Assembly (NCBI RefSeq): GCF_002002865.1
Contig: NZ_CP019508.1
Coordinates: 2,894,501-2,958,500, forward strand
DNA from: Brevundimonas sp. LM2
Lineage (GTDB): Bacteria; Pseudomonadota; Alphaproteobacteria; Caulobacterales; Caulobacteraceae
DNA length: 64,000 nt
Direction: 5' to 3'
Shown here: in pieces, positions 58,363-64,000 of the stretch
Numbering within the stretch: position 1 is the stretch's first letter
Layout of the letters: each line of letters begins with the position of its first letter
The notes under the pieces: generated by a model
The model's input: only the letters and a program-made list of their open reading frames with translations
Database searches by the model: none
What the model was told of the DNA's origin: nothing
Translations under genes and position numbers: made by a program

Positions 58363-59684
58363 TGACCGAACCGCTGTTCAGACGCATCGACTGGGCGTCG
58401 CTGGACGCCGCCGGACGCCGCGAGGCCCTGGCCCGGCCGGCGCGCCGGTCCCAGGCCAGTGTCGGCGACGTCGTGCGCACCATCTTCGACGACGTCGAGG
58501 CGCGCGGCGGGGCCGCCGTGACCGAATGGGCGATCCGGCTGGACGGGGCCCCGCCCCGCCGCATCGCCATTACCGACGAAGCGGTGGCCGCCGCCCGCGA
58601 CGCCCTGCCACCCGCCGACACCCGCGCCCTGAGGGTCGCGGCCGAGAACGTGCGCGTCTTTCACCAGGCCACCCGGCCGGAGGACTCGGCCCTGGTCGAG
58701 ACCACGCCGGGCGTGACCTCCAGGATCGTCTGGCGGCCCATCAGGGCGGCGGGCCTCTATGTCCCGGGCGGCACCGCGCCGCTGTTCTCCTCCCTGCTGA
58801 TGCTGGCCATTCCGGCGGGCGTGGCAGGGGTGACCACCCGCGTCGCCGTGACGCCGCCCTCGAAGGACGGCTCGGCCCACCCGGCCATGATCCTGGCTGC
58901 GGCCGAGGCCGGGCTGGACGCCCTGTGGCTGCTGGGTGGAGCCCAGGCCATCGCCGCCATGACCTTTGGGGTGACCCTGGACGACGGCGAGATCCCGGCC
59001 TGCGACAAGCTGTTCGGTCCCGGCAACGCCTATGTCGCCGAGGCCAAACGCTATGCCGCCGCCCTGCCGGGCGGGCCCTCGGCCGACATGCCGGCGGGGC
59101 CGTCGGAGCTGCTGGTCATCGCCGACCGCTTCTGCGACCCCGAGATCGCCGCCGCCGATCTGCTCAGCCAGGCCGAGCACGACGGCGACGCCCAGGTGGT
59201 GCTGGTCGCCGACCGCGACGCCACGATCGACGCCATCCTGACCGAGGTCGCCGACCAGTTGGAGACCCTGCCCCGCGCCGCCATCGCCCGCGTCTCCCTG
59301 GCCGAGGCCCGCGCCATCAAGGTCGCCGACATGGCCGAGGCCTGCGTGGTGTCCAACCTGTACGGCCCCGAACACCTGGCCATCCAGGCCGAGGACGCCG
59401 AGACCCTGGTCGCCTCGATCCGCGCCGCCGGGGCCGTCTTCGTCGGCCGCTGGGCCGCCGAGACCCTGGGCGACTACGCCGCCGGACCCAGCCACGTCCT
59501 GCCGACCGACGGCGGGGCGCGGACCCTGGGCGGCATCACGACCGCCAGCTTCATGACCTCCATGTCGGTCCAGACCGTCACCGAGGCCGGCGCCGAACGC
59601 CTGGGCCCGATCGCGGCGCGCCTGGCCCGACTCGAGGGACTGGAAGCCCATGCGCGAGCCGCCGACCTGAGGAGTGTGGGATGA
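58362..59684 (+). CDS. hisD: histidinol dehydrogenase
   Basis: Zinc enzyme making histidine from histidinol in two NAD-dependent oxidations, 440 residues. GLYVPGGTAPLFSSLLMLAI, DKLFGPGNAYVAEAKR, DMPAGPSELLVIAD, SQAEHDGDAQ (with the zinc/catalytic His region), NLYGPEHLAIQ and AGPSHVLPTDGGAR are all conserved. ATG 58362 overlaps the hisG stop. It is followed by a 165-bp palindromic repeat before the next his gene, an unusual interruption of the otherwise overlapping operon. Confidence 0.96.
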   Translation: MTEPLFRRIDWASLDAAGRREALARPARRSQASVGDVVRTIFDDVEARGGAAVTEWAIRLDGAPPRRIAITDEAVAAARDALPPADTRALRVAAENVRVFHQATRPEDSALVETTPGVTSRIVWRPIRAAGLYVPGGTAPLFSSLLMLAIPAGVAGVTTRVAVTPPSKDGSAHPAMILAAAEAGLDALWLLGGAQAIAAMTFGVTLDDGEIPACDKLFGPGNAYVAEAKRYAAALPGGPSADMPAGPSELLVIADRFCDPEIAAADLLSQAEHDGDAQVVLVADRDATIDAILTEVADQLETLPRAAIARVSLAEARAIKVADMAEACVVSNLYGPEHLAIQAEDAETLVASIRAAGAVFVGRWAAETLGDYAAGPSHVLPTDGGARTLGGITTASFMTSMSVQTVTEAGAERLGPIAARLARLEGLEAHARAADLRSVG

Positions 59685-59697
59685 TCGCCCAATCAGT

Positions 59698-59862
59698 CCT
59701 TCCCCCATTCTTCATGGGGGAAAGCGGCCCGTCGATCGCGCAGCGATCCAGGGCCGATGGGGGCAGTCTTGCTTACTTCCGCCGCAGATCAAATTCCCCC
59801 ATCGGTCCTGTTCTCGCTTTGCTCGAAGACGGACCGCTTTCCCCCGCAAGCGGGGGAAGGGC
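59698..59862. repeat. REPIN-like inverted repeat, type B copy 4, inside the his operon
   Basis: CCTTCCCCCATTCTTCATGG hairpin, CGGCCCGTCGATCGCGCAGC arm, spacer, then the inverted half ending CGCAAGCGGGGGAAGGGC. The left half is almost identical to the copy at 20618. The right end places GGGGGAAGGG 10 bp before the ATG of the following gene, so it supplies its Shine-Dalgarno. Confidence 0.92.
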
Positions 59863-59871
59863 TATGTATCC

Positions 59872-61299
59872 ATGACCCTCCCCGCCCCCTACCCGCCCCT
59901 CGTCGCCGGCGCCGACGGCCTCGACGCCTACCCCGCCGCGCCCGCCGCCCTGCAGACCCGCATGGCCCAGATCTATGGCGTCGCCGCCGATCAGGTCCTG
60001 CCGGTGCGCGGCCTGACCCATGGGCTGGAGCTGGTCTTCCGCCTCGCCGCCCGCGACGGCCGCTCGGTCGAGGCCCCCGAGGCCGAGCCCTATACCGGCC
60101 TCGCCCGGCTGTACCGCGCCGGCGAAGGTGACCGCGCGGCCGTCATCATCCGCGCCCTCGGCTCGCCCGAGGCCATCGCCGAGATGGCCGAACGCGTCGC
60201 CCCGGCCCTGCTGGTCATCGACGAGGGCCTGATCGAGTTCGCCGACGGGACCTCGGCCGCGACCCTGATCGGCGACCACGCCAATCTGGTCGTCCTGCGC
60301 AGCCTGTCGCTGGCCTATGGCCTGGCCGGGGCCCGCGTCGGCGCCGCCCTGGGTCAGCCCGCGACCCTGGCCCGCCTGGTCGAGGTGGTCGAACCCTATG
60401 CCCTGCCCGAGCCCCTGGTCCGGCTGGCCATCCAGGCGCTCGACCCCTCGCGCATGATCGAGACCGCCGAGCGCATCGCCGCCGTCCGCCGCGAGCGCGA
60501 GCGGCTGGTCCGCGAGATCGGTCGGGTCATGGTGGTCGAGGCCGGCGTCGGCCCGATCCTGATGGCCCGCCCCTCCGACATCGACACCACCCTGTCCGAG
60601 CTGGCGAAATACGGCGTCGCCGCCGACCGCTCGGGCGACCGGGTCCGCCTGCCGGTCTCGATCCGGGCCGAGGTCAACGATCGGCTGCTGAGCGCCCTCG
60701 GCCTCGCGCCCTCGAACGCCCGCGCCCACCGCATCGGCCAGGCTGTGCGCGACACCAAGGAGACCCGCATCGTCTGCGCCGTCGACCTGGACGCGACCGG
60801 CCCGATCAAGATCGAGACCGGAGTCGGCTTCTTCGACCACATGCTGGAACAGGTCGCGACCCACGGCGGCTTCTCGCTGCGGCTGCAGTGCGAGGGCGAC
60901 CTGCACACCGATCCGCACCACACCATCGAGGACAGCGCCATCGCCCTGGGCCAGGCGCTGAAACAGGCGCTGGGCGAGCGGCGCGGCATCCAGCGCTACG
61001 GCTTCGTCCTGGCCATGGACGAGGCCCAGGCCAATGTCGCCATTGACCTGTCAGGGCGACCGTATCCGGTGTTCGAGGGCACGTTCGCGACCCCCTTCAT
61101 CGGCGAGTACCGCACCGACCTGACGGCCCACGTGTTCCGCTCCCTGGCCGAGCACCTGGGGGCCGCGATCCACATCACCGTCACCGGCGACGACGACCAC
61201 CACAAGACCGAGGCCGCCTACAAGGGCTTCGGCCGCGCTCTGCGCCAGGCCATCCGGGTCGAGGGCGACGCGGTCCCGAGCACCAAGGGGGTTCTTTGA
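59872..61299 (+). CDS. hisB: HisC-like pseudoenzyme domain fused to imidazoleglycerol-phosphate dehydratase
   Basis: 475 residues. Residues 285-475 are a complete HisB: VRDTKETRIVCAVDLDATG, TGVGFFDHMLEQ, metal ligands in HHTIED (349-354) and DDHHKTE (441-447). Residues 1-280 align with histidinol-phosphate aminotransferase (YPAAPAALQTRMAQIYGV; LLVIDEGLIEFAD; SLSLAYGLAGARVG), but the PLP lysine of the usual SKAYGLAG is Leu147, the NPxNPTG asparagine loop is deleted and the tyrosine of DEAYIEF is Leu120. The N-terminal arm is also short. The first part therefore cannot be a normal aminotransferase. One continuous frame, ATG 59872, overlaps hisH. Confidence 0.93.
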   Translation: MTLPAPYPPLVAGADGLDAYPAAPAALQTRMAQIYGVAADQVLPVRGLTHGLELVFRLAARDGRSVEAPEAEPYTGLARLYRAGEGDRAAVIIRALGSPEAIAEMAERVAPALLVIDEGLIEFADGTSAATLIGDHANLVVLRSLSLAYGLAGARVGAALGQPATLARLVEVVEPYALPEPLVRLAIQALDPSRMIETAERIAAVRRERERLVREIGRVMVVEAGVGPILMARPSDIDTTLSELAKYGVAADRSGDRVRLPVSIRAEVNDRLLSALGLAPSNARAHRIGQAVRDTKETRIVCAVDLDATGPIKIETGVGFFDHMLEQVATHGGFSLRLQCEGDLHTDPHHTIEDSAIALGQALKQALGERRGIQRYGFVLAMDEAQANVAIDLSGRPYPVFEGTFATPFIGEYRTDLTAHVFRSLAEHLGAAIHITVTGDDDHHKTEAAYKGFGRALRQAIRVEGDAVPSTKGVL

Positions 61300-61898
61300 C
61301 CCATACCGCCATCGTCCACCTGGGCGCGGGGAACACCGCCTCGGTCCAGTTCGCGCTCGAGCGCCTGGGGGCCGACGTCGTCGTCACCGCCGACCCCACG
61401 ATCATCGCCGAGGCCGAACGTCTGGTCCTGCCGGGCGTCGGCGCGGCCGGCTATGCCATGGAGCGGATGGCGGCCCTGGGCCTGACCGAGGTCATCAAGG
61501 GCTTCGAACGCCCCCTGCTGGGCCTGTGCCTGGGCCAGCAGCTCCTGTTCGCCGAGAGCGAGGAGAACGGCGGGGCCACCATGCTGGGCTTCATCCCCGG
61601 CCGGGTGACGCGCATGCCGGTGCGCGACGACCTGCCGGTGCCGCATATGGGCTGGTCGCAGCTCAACACCCTGTCCGACGACCCCATCCTGCAGGGCGTG
61701 GTCGAGGGCGAGTACGCCTATTTCGTCCACTCCTACGTCTGCCCGGACACCGAGGCGACCATCGCCTGCGCCGACTATGGGGCCCAGGTCCCGGCCATGG
61801 TGCGGACCGGCAACCGCTGGGGCTGCCAGTTCCACCCGGAGCGGTCGGCCGCGGCGGGCGCGCGGATCCTCCAAAACTTTCTCGAGCTGCCCGCATGA
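61296..61898 (+). CDS. hisH: imidazole glycerol phosphate synthase, glutaminase subunit
   Basis: Class I glutamine amidotransferase of 200 residues that feeds ammonia to HisF. Nucleophile Cys78 in [12 protein letters not shown]; His and Glu in [11 protein letters not shown]; oxyanion region [11 protein letters not shown]. The start is TTG 61296 overlapping the TGA of the preceding fusion gene (TTGA), and the stop overlaps hisA by 4 bp, so translation is coupled along the operon. Confidence 0.95.
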   Translation: MTHTAIVHLGAGNTASVQFALERLGADVVVTADPTIIAEAERLVLPGVGAAGYAMERMAALGLTEVIKGFERPLLGLCLGQQLLFAESEENGGATMLGFIPGRVTRMPVRDDLPVPHMGWSQLNTLSDDPILQGVVEGEYAYFVHSYVCPDTEATIACADYGAQVPAMVRTGNRWGCQFHPERSAAAGARILQNFLELPA

Positions 61899-62625
61899 TC
61901 GTCTATCCCGCCATCGACCTGCGCCACGGCGTCTGCGTGCGCCTGATGCACGGCCGTTTCGACCAGGTCACCGAATACGATACCGTCCCGGCCACCCGCC
62001 TGGCCGCCTTCGTGGCCGAGGGCGCGACCTGGGTCCATATCGTCGATCTGGACGGGGCCGAGGCCGGACGCGCGGTCCAGCACGACCTGATCGGCGACCT
62101 GGCCTCCAGCCTCGACGTCAAGATCCAGTCGGGCGGCGGCGTGCGCGCGGTCGAGGACGTCGAGCGCCTGCTGGCCAGCGGCGTCGACCGCGTCGTCATC
62201 GGCTCCCTGGCCGTCACCAACCCGATCCTGGTCGCCCACTGGCTGGAGCGGTTCAGCCCGGACTGCCTGGTCCTGGCGTTCGACGTGCGCGTCGGCGACG
62301 ACGGCGTGCCCACGCCTTCGCTGAAGGGCTGGACCGAGTCGGCGGGGCTGGACCTGTGGACCGCGCTGGACCGCTATCCGGTGGGGACGCTGAAGCATGT
62401 CCTGATCACCGACGTCAGCCGCGACGGGGCTCTGACGGGACCGAACCTCGAGCTGCTGGCCGAGGTCCTGCGCCGCCGTCCCGAGCTGAAGGTGCAGGCC
62501 TCGGGCGGGGTGTCCTCGTTGGAGGACCTGAAGGCGGCCGCTGCCGTCGGCTGCGACGGCGCCATCGTCGGCCGCGCCATCTACGAAGGTCGCTTCACGG
62601 CGCGCGAGGCGATAGAGGCCGTCCA

Positions 62626-62629
<4 letters not shown>
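61895..62629 (+). CDS. hisA: ProFAR isomerase (phosphoribosylformimino-AICAR-P isomerase)
   Basis: A (beta-alpha)8 barrel of 244 residues. Catalytic Asp8 in [14 protein letters not shown] and the second aspartate in [15 protein letters not shown], with phosphate loops in IQSGGGVRA and QASGGVSS plus [12 protein letters not shown]. Overlaps hisH and hisF by 4 bp each (ATGA). Confidence 0.96.
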
Positions 62630-63393
<764 letters not shown>

Positions 63394-63396
63394 TAG

Positions 63397-63549
63397 CCCT
63401 TCCCCTCGAGGGGGAAGGGTTGGGATGGGGTGGAGGCACCCCGCCTCCGATCTCCCACCGAGACCCCGTCTTGTTCGGTGTGTCGAAGCCTCACCTTCAA
63501 CGCACTGCCTTCACCCCATCCCCGGCCCTTCCCCCTCCAGGGGAAGGGA
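63397..63549. repeat. REPIN-like inverted repeat, type C copy 2, between hisF and hisI
   Basis: CCCTTCCCCTCGAGGGGGAA hairpin, GGGATGGGGTGGAGGC arm, spacer, CTTCACCCCATCCC arm and terminal hairpin CCCTTCCCCCTCCAGGGGAA. It resembles the copy at 49813. The last bases (GGGGAAGGGAGCAGG) lie at ribosome-site distance from hisI. Confidence 0.9.
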
Positions 63550-63562
63550 GCAGGACACGCCG

Positions 63563-64000
63563 ATGATCGACCCCACCACTCTCGACTTCGCCAAGGGCGG
63601 CGGCCTGATCCCGGCCGTGGTGCAGGACGCCGACACCCTGCAGGTCCTGACCCTGGCCTATATGGATCGCGCCGCCCTCGACGAGACGATCGAGTCCGGA
63701 GAGGCCACCTTCTTCTCGCGCTCGCGCGGCGGGCGATGGCGCAAGGGCGAGACCAGCGGTAACCGGCTGAAAGTCGTCTCGATCACCCCGGACTGCGACA
63801 ACGATTCCCTGGTCCTGGCCGTTCGGCCCATGGGTCCGGCCTGCCACCTGGGCACCACCAGCTGTTTCGGGGCCGAGGACGCGCCGGGCCTCGGCCGGAT
63901 CGCCCGCCTGGAGCAGACCATCGCCGAACGCGCCGCCGCCGACCCGGCCACCAGCTGGACCGCCCGCCTGCTGGCCGAGGGCCCCAAGCGCGTGGCCCAG
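63563..64000 (+). CDS. hisI: phosphoribosyl-AMP cyclohydrolase, fused HisE probable (partial)
   Basis: Cut by the window end after 146 residues. The HisI domain is complete: [39 protein letters not shown] and the zinc/metal aspartates and cysteines in [11 protein letters not shown] and [12 protein letters not shown]. From about residue 107 ([16 protein letters not shown], then [11 protein letters not shown], then PKRVAQ) the sequence enters a HisE-type pyrophosphohydrolase domain, so this is most likely bifunctional HisIE. ATG 63563. Confidence 0.93.
   Translation, partial: MIDPTTLDFAKGGGLIPAVVQDADTLQVLTLAYMDRAALDETIESGEATFFSRSRGGRWRKGETSGNRLKVVSITPDCDNDSLVLAVRPMGPACHLGTTSCFGAEDAPGLGRIARLEQTIAERAAADPATSWTARLLAEGPKRVAQ

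Noticed and set aside
59698..59862. Possible CRISPR-like array because of repeated GGGGGAAG units
   Set aside because: There are only two inverted arms per element, no regular direct repeats and spacers, and no cas genes in the window.
59872..60720. Frameshift or sequencing error explaining the defective HisC
   Set aside because: The frame is open throughout and several separate active-site positions are changed, including a deleted Asn loop, which a single error cannot produce.

Overview
The window is GC-rich (roughly 65-70 % by eye) and reads as chromosome of a Caulobacteraceae member, most likely Brevundimonas. The basis is protein character (Anbu proteasome cluster, paired S46 peptidases, TonB receptors, long-form HisG), Caulobacter-like promoters and the dense GC-rich intergenic palindromes. 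No tRNA, rRNA, CRISPR, prophage or complete insertion sequence was seen, and no genus-specific marker was tested.

Layout. 1-9.7 kb: an M61 peptidase cut by the window edge, a LysR regulator, rpmB, two tandem M1-like metallopeptidases, a transglutaminase-like protein and two stress-type proteins. 9.7-20.6 kb: HNH nuclease, TRIC channel, AlkA-type glycosylase, gluQ, a DMT permease, a cold-shock protein, PPK2, uvrC, a vapBC module with a perfect palindromic operator, carbonic anhydrase and pgsA. 20.6-31.1 kb: a GNAT enzyme, two S46 dipeptidyl-peptidase paralogues separated by a GIY-YIG nuclease gene bracketed by palindromes, and a DevBCA/MacAB-like exporter. 31.2-41.9 kb: TauE/SafE permease, dusA and the threonine/methionine block. 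This block holds thrC, a DUF559 nuclease gene embedded in repeats, thrB, a compact aspartokinase-homoserine dehydrogenase fusion behind a Thr-rich leader peptide and terminator, and a divergent SAM-I riboswitch followed by metX-metB. 42.1-44.5 kb: a lower-GC islet with two unrecognised genes. 44.5-52.4 kb: LD-carboxypeptidase and Mpl (murein recycling), and two TonB receptors, one paired with a PiuC-type hydroxylase and two Fur-like boxes. 52.6-57.0 kb: the Anbu proteasome cluster. 57.1-64 kb: a histidine operon (hisR-hisG-hisD-hisC*B-hisH-hisA-hisF-hisIE) behind a perfect inverted-repeat operator.

Most distinctive observations: (1) a HisC-like domain that has lost its PLP lysine, fused in frame to HisB; (2) a complete-looking threonine attenuator (24-residue leader, antiterminator, terminator) in front of the aspartokinase-homoserine dehydrogenase gene; (3) several families of 130-220 bp REP/REPIN-like palindromes that sit inside operons, supply ribosome-binding sites, and closely bracket two small nuclease genes (DUF559 and GIY-YIG), which suggests nuclease-associated repeat systems; (4) a PKHD-type hydroxylase gene whose full-length frame can only begin at ATT.

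The genes form clear pathways: aspartate to threonine and methionine (with two different RNA-based controls facing each other across about 0.6 kb), histidine synthesis, peptide scavenging (M1, M61, S46), murein peptide recycling and iron uptake.
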